A DNA stretch of 64,000 nt, from positions 62,001-126,000 of the forward strand of contig NZ_PTLZ01000004.1 of assembly GCF_003293745.1 (NCBI RefSeq), in the 5' to 3' direction. The stretch is from Herminiimonas fonticola (GTDB lineage: Bacteria; Pseudomonadota; Gammaproteobacteria; Burkholderiales; Burkholderiaceae_D). This document shows positions 50,016-61,533 of this stretch, piece after piece (position 1 is the stretch's first letter; every line of letters starts with the position of its first letter). The notes under the pieces are model-generated. The model did no database searches. It saw only the letters and a program-made list of their open reading frames with translations, and was not told the DNA's origin. Both the position numbers and the translations under genes were made by a program.

Positions 50016-51281
50016 ATGTCGATAGCCCCACGTCAATTTTTAAACGACCTGTATGCAACCGCGGTAGAAGCCGTGAGCGCACAGAAGTGCATGCCCGCCT
50101 ACCTGCCGAAGCAATCGGTCAAAGGTCGCACATTGGTGATCGGCGCCGGTAAAGGTGCTGCTGCGATGGCCAAAGTAGTTGAAGACACATGGCCAGGCAA
50201 AGTCGAAGGTTTGATCGTTACACGTTACGGCCACGGTGCGGACTGCAAGCAAATCGAAGTCGTTGAAGCCGCACATCCAGTGCCGGATGAAGCTGGTCGT
50301 CAAGCTGCCGGTCGCATGCTGGAACTGGTCAAAGGTTTGACCGAAGACGACCTCGTGTTGTGTCTGATTACCGGTGGCGGTTCTGCGCTGTTGAGCTTGC
50401 CGGGTGAAGGCATCTCGCTGGAACAAAAACAGGCATTGAACAAAGCCCTGCTGAAAAGCGGCGCAACGATTTCTGAAATGAACTGCGTGCGCAAGCACCT
50501 TTCATCAATCAAAGGCGGTCGCCTTGGTTTGGCTTGCGCGCCAGCACGCGTCGTCACGCTGCTGATCTCTGACGTGCCTGGCGATGATCCTGGCGTGATC
50601 GCCAGCGGTCCTACCTTGCCTGATCCAACCACTTGTGCAGAATCGCTCGCGATCCTGAAAAAATACAAGATCGAGATTCCAGACAACATCCTGCAGCATC
50701 TTGAATCCGGCGCCGGCGAAACACCGAAGCCAGGCGATGCACGCTTCGCACGCAATGAACATCACGTGATCGCAACCGCGCAACACGCGCTGGAAGCCGC
50801 TGCAGAAAAAGCACGCGCAGCCGGCATCACGCCGTACATTTTGTCGAATGATCTGGAAGGTGAGTCGCGCGATGTCGGTTCTGTTCATGCTGCGTTGGCA
50901 AAACAGGTCGCGAAGTATGGTCAACCATTCGCCAAACCTTGCGTGATCTTGTCTGGCGGCGAAACCACAGTGACAGTGCGCGGCAAAGGCCGTGGCGGTC
51001 GCAATGCAGAATTCCTGTTGAGTCTGGCAGTTGCGTTGAACGGTGCGCCTGATATCTATGCGCTGGCCTGCGATACCGATGGTATCGATGGTTCGGAAGA
51101 TAACGCCGGCGCGATCTATCAACCGGATTCGATCGCACGTGCTGCCGCTGCAGGACATAACGCGAAAGCAATGCTGGAAAATAATGACGGTTACGGTTTC
51201 TTCAGTGCGTTGGGCGATTTGATTGTCAGTGGCCCGACCCGCACCAACGTTAACGATTTCCGCGCCATCCTGATTTTGTAA
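50016..51281 (+). CDS. ttuD: Glycerate 2-kinase (GckA/TtuD, MOFRL family)
   Basis: A 421-residue protein of the DUF4147/MOFRL glycerate kinase class, once called hydroxypyruvate reductase TtuD. It phosphorylates D-glycerate to 2-phosphoglycerate. Landmarks are VIGAGKGAAAMAK near the N-terminus, LITGGGSALLSLP, SDVPGDDPGVIASGPT, and C-terminal CVILSGGETTVTVRGKGRGG. It follows glxR and precedes pyk, so the pathway can reach PEP through enolase. The symbol is traditional and the kinase activity is inferred from the family. Confidence 0.9.
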   Translation: MSIAPRQFLNDLYATAVEAVSAQKCMPAYLPKQSVKGRTLVIGAGKGAAAMAKVVEDTWPGKVEGLIVTRYGHGADCKQIEVVEAAHPVPDEAGRQAAGRMLELVKGLTEDDLVLCLITGGGSALLSLPGEGISLEQKQALNKALLKSGATISEMNCVRKHLSSIKGGRLGLACAPARVVTLLISDVPGDDPGVIASGPTLPDPTTCAESLAILKKYKIEIPDNILQHLESGAGETPKPGDARFARNEHHVIATAQHALEAAAEKARAAGITPYILSNDLEGESRDVGSVHAALAKQVAKYGQPFAKPCVILSGGETTVTVRGKGRGGRNAEFLLSLAVALNGAPDIYALACDTDGIDGSEDNAGAIYQPDSIARAAAAGHNAKAMLENNDGYGFFSALGDLIVSGPTRTNVNDFRAILIL

Positions 51282-51358
51282 TTTATTCGTCGCTGTGTTT
51301 TGAGTGCAAGCATAGCGGTTTCCATTTTTTAATTTTTCACTTAAGAAGAAGACCTGTC

Positions 51359-52774
51359 ATGAGACGTAATCGCAAAGCAAAAATCGTTGCTACCCTGGGC
51401 CCTGCAAGTAATGATGTCGCAACCATCAGCGCACTGTTTGAAGCTGGCGTGGATATGTTCCGCTTCAACTTCAGCCATGGTTCGCATGAAGATCACCGCG
51501 CACGTCACGAAATCGTTCGTGGCCTGGAAACCAAGTACGGCCGTCCTGTTTCGATTCTCGCTGATTTGCAAGGCCCTAAGATTCGTCTGGGTACGTTTGC
51601 TGGCGACTCCGCTGTGCTGACAGAAGGCGAACAATTTGTGCTCGACCGCGACCAAACGCCAGGCGATGCAACACGTGTGTACTTGCCGCATCCTGAATTG
51701 TTTGCTGCCGTTGCAGCTGGTCAGAACCTGCTATTCGACGACGGTAAAATTCGCGTCTCGATCGAAAGCAACTCGGGTGACCGTATCGTCACTCGTGTGA
51801 CCACAGGCGGCAAGATTTCTAACCGCAAAGGCGTCAATGTTCCTGACGCGATCCTGCCGATTCCTGCAATGACACCGAAAGATCTGATCGATCTGGAATT
51901 CGCTCTGTCCTTGGGCGTGGACTGGGTTGCGCTGTCTTTCGTGCAGCAAGTTTCCGATATTGAAGATGCACGCAAGATCATTGGTGATCGCGCTTTGATT
52001 CAATCGAAGATTGAAAAGCCTGCTGCAATGCTGGACATCGATGCAATTTGCAAAGCATCTGATTCCGTCATGGTTGCTCGTGGTGATCTGGGTGTTGAAC
52101 TGCCGATCTCGCAAGTGCCACGCGCACAAAAAGAAATCATCCGTGTTTCGCGCAAATATGGTCGCCCAACCATCGTTGCTACGCACATGCTGGAATCGAT
52201 GACCGAGTCGCCTATGCCAACGCGTGCAGAAGCTTCTGACGTCGCCACCGCGATCTACGAAGGCGCTGATGCTGTCATGCTGTCGGCTGAATCGGCTAGC
52301 GGTAAGAATCCTGTTCGTGCCGTGCAAATGATGGACGCGATCATCAAGGAAGTGGAATCCGATCCGGTTTACCGCAACCTGCTGGATGCACAACAAGTTG
52401 CGCCACGTGCAACGCCGGAAGATGCGATCTGCATCGCCTTGCTCGACACAACTACTTCGCTCAACGCAGCGTGCACTGTGACTTACACCAAGTCCGGCAG
52501 CACCAGCATGAGCGCTGCACGTGTTCGTCCGAATACTTCGATTCTCAGCATCACGCCGGAACTCAAAACCGCGCGTCGCCTGGCTTGGGTCTGGGGCATT
52601 CACTCGATCGTCGGCAAGGACGTGCATTCGGTTGACGAAATGGTCAGCGAAGCAGTGACGGCAGCCGTGCGCGAAGGCTTTGCCAAAAAAGGCGAATACA
52701 TCGCGATTTCGGCTGGCTTGCCATTTGGTGAGTCCGGTACGACCAATCTGTTGCACATCGCAACAGTTAAGTAA
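51359..52774 (+). CDS. pyk: Pyruvate kinase
   Basis: A 471-residue enzyme that converts PEP and ADP to pyruvate and ATP. Substrate motifs are KIVATLGPASND, FRFNFSHGSHEDH, ILADLQGPKIRLG and the active-site MVARGDLGVELP. The C-terminal domain for allosteric control is complete. It directly follows the glycerate kinase, making it the last step of the glycolate-to-pyruvate route. Ends with a hairpin. Confidence 0.96.
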   Translation: MRRNRKAKIVATLGPASNDVATISALFEAGVDMFRFNFSHGSHEDHRARHEIVRGLETKYGRPVSILADLQGPKIRLGTFAGDSAVLTEGEQFVLDRDQTPGDATRVYLPHPELFAAVAAGQNLLFDDGKIRVSIESNSGDRIVTRVTTGGKISNRKGVNVPDAILPIPAMTPKDLIDLEFALSLGVDWVALSFVQQVSDIEDARKIIGDRALIQSKIEKPAAMLDIDAICKASDSVMVARGDLGVELPISQVPRAQKEIIRVSRKYGRPTIVATHMLESMTESPMPTRAEASDVATAIYEGADAVMLSAESASGKNPVRAVQMMDAIIKEVESDPVYRNLLDAQQVAPRATPEDAICIALLDTTTSLNAACTVTYTKSGSTSMSAARVRPNTSILSITPELKTARRLAWVWGIHSIVGKDVHSVDEMVSEAVTAAVREGFAKKGEYIAISAGLPFGESGTTNLLHIATVK

Positions 52775-52799
52775 TCTGAAGTAAAAGTTTAGGAGTAAG

Positions 52800-52840
52800 C
52801 AGTTTCTGAAAGACGGTGTGTCTGCCGTTTTTCAGAACTG
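52800..52840 (+). terminator. Terminator-like hairpin after pyk
   Basis: CAGTTTCTGAAAGACGG (52800-52816) pairs with CCGTTTTTCAGAACTG (52825-52840), with one bulge. Its last three bases are also used by the next hairpin, so the two compete. Confidence 0.6.
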
Positions 52841-52900
52841 ACATGAATGAGTTGTTGAGTTGCAATAACTCATTCATGTCAGATGTAAAAATCTGACATG
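52838..52900 (+). other. Two mutually exclusive hairpins between pyk and thiC
   Basis: CTGACATGAATGAGTT (52838-52853) and AACTCATTCATGTCAG (52867-52882) form a perfect 16-bp stem. The end of the second arm, CATGTCAGAT (52875-52884), also pairs perfectly with ATCTGACATG (52891-52900). Only one can form at a time. Confidence 0.7.
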
Positions 52901-52906
52901 GGTCAA

Positions 52907-52946
52907 TTGACATAGCCGTTTTATGACATAGACTACGAGTCGTAGT
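52907..52946 (+). promoter_or_regulatory. Candidate thiC promoter with overlapping palindrome
   Basis: TTGACA (52907-52912), a 16-base gap, then TAGACT (52929-52934) form a sigma-70-like promoter. GTCAATTGAC (52902-52911) covers the -35, and ACTACGA-G-TCGTAGT (52932-52946) covers the -10 edge. The riboswitch begins about 25 bases later. Confidence 0.5.
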
Positions 52947-52972
52947 TTGATTGACCTGTTGTAGAAGTAAGA

Positions 52973-53062
52973 AGCTAGGGGTCCTAGGCAGATGCGTTCC
53001 GCATTTGCCGGGTGAGAAAAACCCTTGAACCTGATCTGGATAATGCCAGCGAAGGGAAGCTA
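52973..53062 (+). ncRNA. TPP riboswitch (THI element)
   Basis: The conserved THI core is present: GGGGTCC, a P3 hairpin GGCAGATGC/GCATTTGCC, GGTGAGAAAAACCC, TTGAACCTGATCTGGATAAT, GCCAGCGAAGGGA. It binds thiamine pyrophosphate and turns down thiCSG when the cofactor is plentiful. The aptamer ends about 125 bases before the thiC start, and that stretch can hide the ribosome site. Confidence 0.95.
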
Positions 53063-53141
53063 CCGAGAACGTGTATTGCATCCGAAAATTCGAATTGTAT
53101 TTATCGAAGTCAAAATTGAATGCGATGCATGTTCCCGAAAC

Positions 53142-55101
<1,960 letters not shown>

Positions 55102-55102
<1 letters not shown>

Positions 55103-55305
55103 TGATAAAAATTGAACTCAATGGATCGCCGCATCAACTCGACGCGCATAAAAGCGTGGAAGAGTTGATTGACGACTTGTCTTTGTCAGGCAAGGCAGTC
55201 GCCGTTGCTATCAATCGCGAAATCGTGCCACGTCATCTGTGGCAGCAGCGGCAGTTACAGACTGCCGATTGTGTCGATATCGTGCGCGCTATCGGCGGCG
55301 GTTGA
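55102..55305 (+). CDS. thiS: Sulfur carrier protein ThiS
   Basis: A 67-residue ubiquitin-like protein ending in GG (RAIGGG), which is adenylated by ThiF and converted to a thiocarboxylate for thiazole formation. MIKIELNGSPHQLDAHKSVE is a typical beta-grasp start. The ATG overlaps the thiC stop (TAATG). A terminator-like hairpin follows it inside the operon. Confidence 0.93.
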
Positions 55306-55317
55306 TCATTGAAGCAA

Positions 55318-55352
55318 ACACAAGGCAGCCACAAGCTGCCTTGTGTGTTTTT
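55318..55352 (+). terminator. Hairpin with T run between thiS and thiG
   Basis: ACACAAGGCAGC pairs perfectly with GCTGCCTTGTGT over CACAA, followed by GTTTTT. It looks like a full intrinsic terminator lying inside the thi operon. Confidence 0.8.
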
Positions 55353-55386
55353 ACGTATCTACTTGAATCATCGAAACAGGACCTCC

Positions 55387-56187
55387 ATGAGCACCCCAAC
55401 ATTCACCGATGAACCCTTCGTTATCGCCGGCACACCTTACCGTTCACGTCTGCTGGTCGGTAGCGGCAAATACAAGGATTTGAACGAAACGCGCGAAGCC
55501 AGTCTGGCCAGCGGTGCACAAATTGTCACTGTCGCGATTCGTCGCGTCAACATCGGCCAGGACCCGAATGCACCGAGCCTGCTTGATGTCTTGCCGCCTT
55601 CCGAATTCACTTTGCTGCCTAACTCTGCTGGCTGCTACAACGCCGCCGATGCGGTTTATACCTTGCAACTGGGCCGTGAAATCCTCGGCGGTCACAAACT
55701 CTGCAAACTCGAAGTACTCGGCGATGAAAAGACCTTGTTCCCGAACATGCCGGAAACCTTGAAAGCTGCTGAGACCCTGGTCAAGGATGGTTTCGACGTC
55801 ATGGTGTATTGCAGCGACGACCCGATTCAGGCGCGCATGCTGGAAGACATCGGTTGCGCCGCCATCATGCCGCTGGCTTCCTTGATCGGCTCCGGCATGG
55901 GTATTCTGAATCCATGGAATCTATCGCTGATCATCGAACAATCCAAAGTCCCTGTCATCGTTGATGCTGGCGTAGGTACCGCATCCGATGCTGCGATTGC
56001 GATGGAACTCGGTTGCGACGGCGTCTTGATGAACACCGCGATTGCCGGCGCACAAGATCCTGTGCGTATGGCACATGCGATGAAACTTGGTATCGATGCT
56101 GGTCGCAACGCTTATCTGGCCGGTCGTATCGCCAAACGTTTCTCTGCTTCGCCGTCTTCGCCTATGGCGGGACGCGTGGTCAAGTAA
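55387..56187 (+). CDS. thiG: Thiazole synthase ThiG
   Basis: A 266-residue TIM-barrel enzyme that builds the thiazole phosphate from DXP, dehydroglycine and ThiS-thiocarboxylate. The Schiff-base lysine and N-terminal motif are in [35 protein letters not shown] and [16 protein letters not shown] are conserved. The ATG at 55387 (MSTPTFTDE) gives the normal length. DXP comes from dxs at the start of the window. Confidence 0.95.
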   Translation: MSTPTFTDEPFVIAGTPYRSRLLVGSGKYKDLNETREASLASGAQIVTVAIRRVNIGQDPNAPSLLDVLPPSEFTLLPNSAGCYNAADAVYTLQLGREILGGHKLCKLEVLGDEKTLFPNMPETLKAAETLVKDGFDVMVYCSDDPIQARMLEDIGCAAIMPLASLIGSGMGILNPWNLSLIIEQSKVPVIVDAGVGTASDAAIAMELGCDGVLMNTAIAGAQDPVRMAHAMKLGIDAGRNAYLAGRIAKRFSASPSSPMAGRVVK

Positions 56188-56315
56188 GGCAATTGAAGGT
56201 AAAACGGTAGAGAAAGGCCAAGGTGCTTTGGCTAGGCCGCACTTCGATCTCTGGCAGAGGACGTGATTATCGAATATCCTTGCTGCCTTCAACATCTTCA
56301 CAATAAAGGATTACC

Positions 56316-57296
56316 ATGCGCGCGATCGAAATCACCCAGCCCGGCCCTCCTGATGTATTGCAACTCTGCGAGCGCCCTAGGCCTGAACCCAAGGCTGGCG
56401 AGCTGCTGATCAAGGTGCATGCGGCTGGCATCAATCGTCCTGACGTATGGCAGCGACTTGGCAGTTATGCTGTGCCAAAAGGCGCGTCGGATATTCCAGG
56501 CCTGGAAATCGCCGGTGAAGTAGTCGGTGGAGATCTTGCAGACAGCGGTTTTAAAATCGGCGACATGGTGTGCGCACTCGCGCAAGGCGGCGGTTACGCA
56601 GAATACTGTACCGCACCTGTCGAACAATGTTTGCCGATTCCCAAAGGTTTGGATGTGGTGGAAGCGGCTTCGTTGCCGGAAACATTTTTTACCGTCTGGA
56701 GCAATGTTTTTGATCGCGTCGGTTTGACCGGCAACGAAACCTTGCTGGTGCAGGGCGGCACCTCCGGTATCGGCGTGACGGCAATTCAGATCGCCACTGC
56801 GCTCGGCCATCGCGTATTTGCAACCGCTGGTAGCGAGGAAAAATGCCGCGCCTGTGAAGTACTTGGTGCCGAGAAAGGCATTAACTACAAGACTGAGGAT
56901 TTTGTCGAAGTCGTCAAGGCTGCGACCAATGGCAAAGGCGTCGATGTGATTCTCGACATCATAGGCGGCGATTATGTGGCGCGTGAAATCAATTGCCTGG
57001 CTGACGATGGTCGCCTGGTATTCATCGCGCTGGCGGGCGGCAACAAGGCAACACTCAGTCTGGGACAAGTCATGTTGCGTCGCTTGACGATCACCGGCTC
57101 TACCTTGCGCGCACGTCCGGTCGCGTTCAAGGCAGCGATTGCCGATCAATTGCGTACCAAAGTCTGGCCGCTGATCGAGTCAGGGAAGATCAAGCCTGTC
57201 GTGTATCAAACTTTCGCACTGGAAGATGCAGCGCAAGCGCATGCCTTGATGGAAAGCAGTACGCATATCGGCAAGATCGTTTTGAAAATCGTGTAA
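56316..57296 (+). CDS. NAD(P)H quinone oxidoreductase, zinc-free MDR type
   Basis: A 326-residue member of the quinone oxidoreductase/PIG3 branch of medium-chain dehydrogenases. It has GROES-like start LIKVHAAGINRPDVWQRLG and the nucleotide motif VQGGTSGIGVTAIQIATALG. Structural and catalytic zinc ligands are absent. It reduces quinones or enals with NADPH in relatives. Single gene with its own terminator. Confidence 0.9.
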   Translation: MRAIEITQPGPPDVLQLCERPRPEPKAGELLIKVHAAGINRPDVWQRLGSYAVPKGASDIPGLEIAGEVVGGDLADSGFKIGDMVCALAQGGGYAEYCTAPVEQCLPIPKGLDVVEAASLPETFFTVWSNVFDRVGLTGNETLLVQGGTSGIGVTAIQIATALGHRVFATAGSEEKCRACEVLGAEKGINYKTEDFVEVVKAATNGKGVDVILDIIGGDYVAREINCLADDGRLVFIALAGGNKATLSLGQVMLRRLTITGSTLRARPVAFKAAIADQLRTKVWPLIESGKIKPVVYQTFALEDAAQAHALMESSTHIGKIVLKIV

Positions 57297-57335
57297 GCGC
57301 CTGTAAAAATTTGATGCAGTAAAAATACATGCAAT

Positions 57336-57374
57336 AAAAAGCCAGACTGTCGATAAATGACAGTCTGGCTTTTT
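57336..57374. terminator. Perfect 16-bp bidirectional terminator
   Basis: AAAAAGCCAGACTGTC pairs fully with GACAGTCTGGCTTTTT over GATAAAT. It serves the quinone oxidoreductase and the converging LysR gene. Confidence 0.92.
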
Positions 57375-57400
57375 TAATTCTGCAGCAGTTTTTTTAGCTA

Positions 57401-58378
57401 CTACTTCTTTCTTCCCTTGGCTTTGACAGGAAGGTCGCTCAACTGATTGCCCGGTTTAGGGTTGTAGCGAATGATGCGTTCGATTAACTCCGGTCCTTCT
57501 TCCAATAGAAATTTTCTGAATGCTTGCGCGACCGGCGGCAGTCGCTTGTTTTTGCGATGCACGACATACCAGTTCAGCATTACCGGGAAACCTTCCACAT
57601 CCAGCACCGCTAGGCTGCCGGCCTGCAATTCCAGACTGATGGTATGTGCGGATAAAAAGCTGATGCCCATGCCTGCGATAACGGCCTGCTTGATGGTCTC
57701 AGTACTCTTGATTTCCATCGCGATATTGATGTCGTTGATACGTTCGCCGAAGCCGTCTTCCATCGAATGCCAGGTATCCGATCCCTTTTCTCTGACAACA
57801 AAAGGTTCGTGTATCAGCGTGCTCATCGGAATTTTTTTCTTGTTCACCAGATGATGGTCGGGGGCCGCCACAATCACATAGGGGTGCGGTGCAAAAGCCT
57901 CATTGATCGTATCCATGTCGGTTGGCGGTCGCACCATGATCGCAATGTCGGTCAGGTTGTTGGTCATCTGACTTAACAAACCTTCGCGATTATGAACGGA
58001 CAGATTCAGTGTCACGCCCTGATGGCTGCGCGCGAACTCGACCAGCAGGCGCGGAAAGAAGTAATCCCCGGCGCTGATCACGGCGACGTTCAGTTTGCCG
58101 CCAGTGACGCCCTTGAACTGCGTCATTGCGTCTTCGGCTTCCTGGAACTGCTGGATGATGGCCCGGCTGTAGTTCAATAATTCGGCGCCAGCGGGTGTCA
58201 GATAGATTTTCTTCCCCAGTTGCTCGAACAGGGCGAGGCCGGCGTGATCTTCCAGTTTTTTGACTTGCGTGGACACGGCAGGCTGCGTCAGATGCAGTTC
58301 TTCCGCCGCGCGCGAAAAACTCAAATGGCGAGCTACCGTCTCAAAAACCTTTAATTGCCTGAGTGTTGCATTTTTCAT
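57401..58378 (-). CDS. LysR-family regulator, CbbR-like
   Basis: A 325-residue LysR-type regulator. The HTH region LRQLKVFETVARHLSFSRAA, then LTQPAVSTQVKKLEDHAG, resembles CbbR-like regulators. The effector domain is conserved, and the tail is basic (KAKGRKK). No RuBisCO gene is here. It is divergent from a 111-residue uncharacterised gene, with a dyad in the gap, which is the likely target. Confidence 0.87.
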   Translation of the reverse strand: MKNATLRQLKVFETVARHLSFSRAAEELHLTQPAVSTQVKKLEDHAGLALFEQLGKKIYLTPAGAELLNYSRAIIQQFQEAEDAMTQFKGVTGGKLNVAVISAGDYFFPRLLVEFARSHQGVTLNLSVHNREGLLSQMTNNLTDIAIMVRPPTDMDTINEAFAPHPYVIVAAPDHHLVNKKKIPMSTLIHEPFVVREKGSDTWHSMEDGFGERINDINIAMEIKSTETIKQAVIAGMGISFLSAHTISLELQAGSLAVLDVEGFPVMLNWYVVHRKNKRLPPVAQAFRKFLLEEGPELIERIIRYNPKPGNQLSDLPVKAKGRKK

Positions 58379-58410
58379 GGGGTGGGGTAGTGCATGTATA
58401 AGCCAGAGGG

Positions 58411-58448
58411 AATCATTATGATTAAATACTTTAACTATGCCTAATCAT
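58411..58448 (+). promoter_or_regulatory. Repeated AATCAT/ATGATT elements in the LysR gap
   Basis: AATCAT-T-ATGATT (58411-58423) is a perfect 13-base palindrome. TAATCAT (58442-58448) repeats one arm, and pairs at a distance with ATGATTA (58418-58424). This is a plausible LysR operator. Confidence 0.5.
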
Positions 58449-58524
58449 TTTTTCGCCCTAAGATGCAACTCAAGTTTGGAAAACATCTCTGAACGAGTAT
58501 CAAAATACAGACAGGAGACTTGCC

Positions 58525-58860
58525 ATGTTCACAGCCGCGTTTGATCAATATTCTGCAGATGATGCAGCCGATCTGCACCGTAACGCCTATAACGCGGCGT
58601 TCTATGAACTTGGTTTGAGCTGGTACTGGGATGCGAACACAGGCGATGATCTCGCTACCATCTCGGGCGGGCGCAAGCGTCTTCAACATTATCTGGAGAC
58701 CTGCCAGGCGCATCTGCTCAAAGTATATGAAGCTGATTTCCTGATTGAAGCAATACAAGCTGCCAAAGCACGCTGCTATGAAAACATGACAGCGAGCGGT
58801 ACCCGCGTGACCCGTCCGGTAAATTGGGCGGAAATCCAGCGGGGCGAAGTCGGCGTTTGA
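58525..58860 (+). CDS. Uncharacterised 111-residue protein
   Basis: A soluble protein I do not recognise. It has no signal peptide or membrane helix. It begins MFTAAFDQYSADDAADLHRN and has a Trp-containing stretch YELGLSWYWDANTGDDLATI, then helices ending with RPVNWAEIQRGEVGV. A clear ribosome site (CAGGAG) lies upstream, supporting translation. It is divergent from the CbbR-like LysR gene, so it is probably under that regulator. Function unknown. Confidence 0.75.
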   Translation: MFTAAFDQYSADDAADLHRNAYNAAFYELGLSWYWDANTGDDLATISGGRKRLQHYLETCQAHLLKVYEADFLIEAIQAAKARCYENMTASGTRVTRPVNWAEIQRGEVGV

Positions 58861-59292
58861 GCACATGCATCATGCGCTATTCATCATGACCTGATGCAAT
58901 TGTGCTCTGATGCAAGTCAACTGTACTGCGTACATCAACTGATCGGTTCGATGTTGCGCCGCGTACAGTAGGAGCTCACTCAATTTGTTGTATCCAAAGG
59001 CGATTTTTGAATCGCTGCCCTAGTGTCGTTTACACTGGTGTCGACCTGTAAGTCAATTACTGAGTAAGTAAGTTGATTTAACTGACGACAAGTATCGAAT
59101 CTTAACCTTGGTCAAGGAGTTCGAGAGACGCTTCTCGCACAATCCCGGTCACCGTTTTCTATTCGATTTGGCAACTGTTAAAATAACTTTCTTTCTGCTA
59201 GAAAGACCGGCGGTTTTTGCGTGGATTTAATGCAAAAAATAATTTTATCGTAGCGAATTGCTGCAAAAAATTGATTATCAACAAGGACGATC
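58861..59292 (+). other. Long leader region before sucCD
   Basis: A 432-base gap with no convincing gene. It holds several small perfect hairpins: GCGATT/AATCGC (59000-59015), AGTGT/ACACT (about 59022-59036), CGAGA/TCTCG (about 59122-59138) and CTTTC/GAAAG (about 59190-59205, followed by ACCGGCGGTTTTT). It should contain the sucCD promoter and may be a structured leader. Confidence 0.45.
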
Positions 59293-60459
<1,167 letters not shown>

Positions 60460-60461
60460 GC

Positions 60462-61337
60462 ATGTCAATCCTGATCAATAAAGATACTAAAGTTATCACC
60501 CAAGGCATCACCGGTAAAACCGGTCAGTTCCATACCAAAATGTGTATCGAATACGCAAACGGTAAAAACTGTTTCGTTGCTGGAGTGAACCCAAAGAAAC
60601 CTGGCGAATCGTTTGAAGGCGTACCTATTTACGCATCCGTCGCTGAAGCGAAAGCAGAAACAGGCGCAACCGTTTCGGTTATTTATGTTCCGCCTCCATT
60701 CGCTGCAGCTGCAATCGATGAAGCAGTTGATGCTGGCATCGATTTGGTTATCTGCATCACCGAAGGTATTCCAGTGCGCGACATGATTCGTACCAAAGCA
60801 CGCATGGAAGGCAAAAAAACCTTGCTGCTCGGACCGAACTGCCCAGGCTTGATTACACCTGACGAAATCAAGATCGGCATCATGCCGGGTCACATCCACA
60901 AGAAAGGCCGCATCGGCGTGGTTTCGCGCTCGGGCACACTGACCTATGAAGCAGCGGGTCAATTGGCTGAATTCGGCCTCGGCCAATCGACCGTGGTTGG
61001 TATCGGTGGCGATCCAGTCAGCGGTTTGAAACACGTCGACATCCTGCGCATGTTCAATGACGATCCGGACACTGATGCAGTCATCATGGTTGGCGAAATC
61101 GGTGGCGATGCAGAAGAAACCTGCGCACGCTGGATCAAAGACAACATGAAGAAACCAGTTATCGGTTTCATCGCTGGCGTAACAGCACCAGAAGGCAAAC
61201 GCATGGGCCACGCCGGTGCGATTATTTCCGGTGGTAAAGGTACTGCGCAAGAGAAACTGGCTGTGATGGAAGCGTGCGGCATCAAAGTCACACGTAACCC
61301 AGCTGAAATGGGCCGTTTGCTGAAATCGGTTCTGTAA
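60462..61337 (+). CDS. sucD: Succinyl-CoA synthetase alpha subunit
   Basis: A 291-residue CoA-binding subunit. The Rossmann-like [19 protein letters not shown] binds CoA. The phosphorylated histidine lies in [16 protein letters not shown] near residue 246. [12 protein letters not shown] is also conserved. It ends before two inverted repeats. Confidence 0.97.
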   Translation: MSILINKDTKVITQGITGKTGQFHTKMCIEYANGKNCFVAGVNPKKPGESFEGVPIYASVAEAKAETGATVSVIYVPPPFAAAAIDEAVDAGIDLVICITEGIPVRDMIRTKARMEGKKTLLLGPNCPGLITPDEIKIGIMPGHIHKKGRIGVVSRSGTLTYEAAGQLAEFGLGQSTVVGIGGDPVSGLKHVDILRMFNDDPDTDAVIMVGEIGGDAEETCARWIKDNMKKPVIGFIAGVTAPEGKRMGHAGAIISGGKGTAQEKLAVMEACGIKVTRNPAEMGRLLKSVL

Positions 61338-61349
61338 TAAGAAGGTCTT

Positions 61350-61412
61350 AACACTCCTCTTGCATGAGGAGTGTTATCTCTACAGAGAATACCCAGTGTT
61401 TTTTGTAGAGAT
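61350..61412 (+). terminator. Two successive hairpins after sucD
   Basis: AACACTCCTC/GAGGAGTGTT (61350-61375, loop TTGCAT) is perfect. Directly after it, ATCTCTACA (61376-61384) pairs with TGTAGAGAT (61404-61412). Neither has a normal T run, so termination is not certain. Confidence 0.5.
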
Positions 61413-61533
61413 AGTTACACATGCTGATGCGCCTACTGCGCACGCCGGATGTGATCGCGTTAGAACGCAAGTTCGCACAGGTACTCCGTTGAGTAACAGT
61501 ACAAGTTTCGAAATTTAAAGAAAAGAGCCACAA

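Noticed and set aside
61348-61533. 61-codon minus-strand frame after sucD
   Set aside because: It is built from inverted repeats and has no ribosome site or family resemblance.
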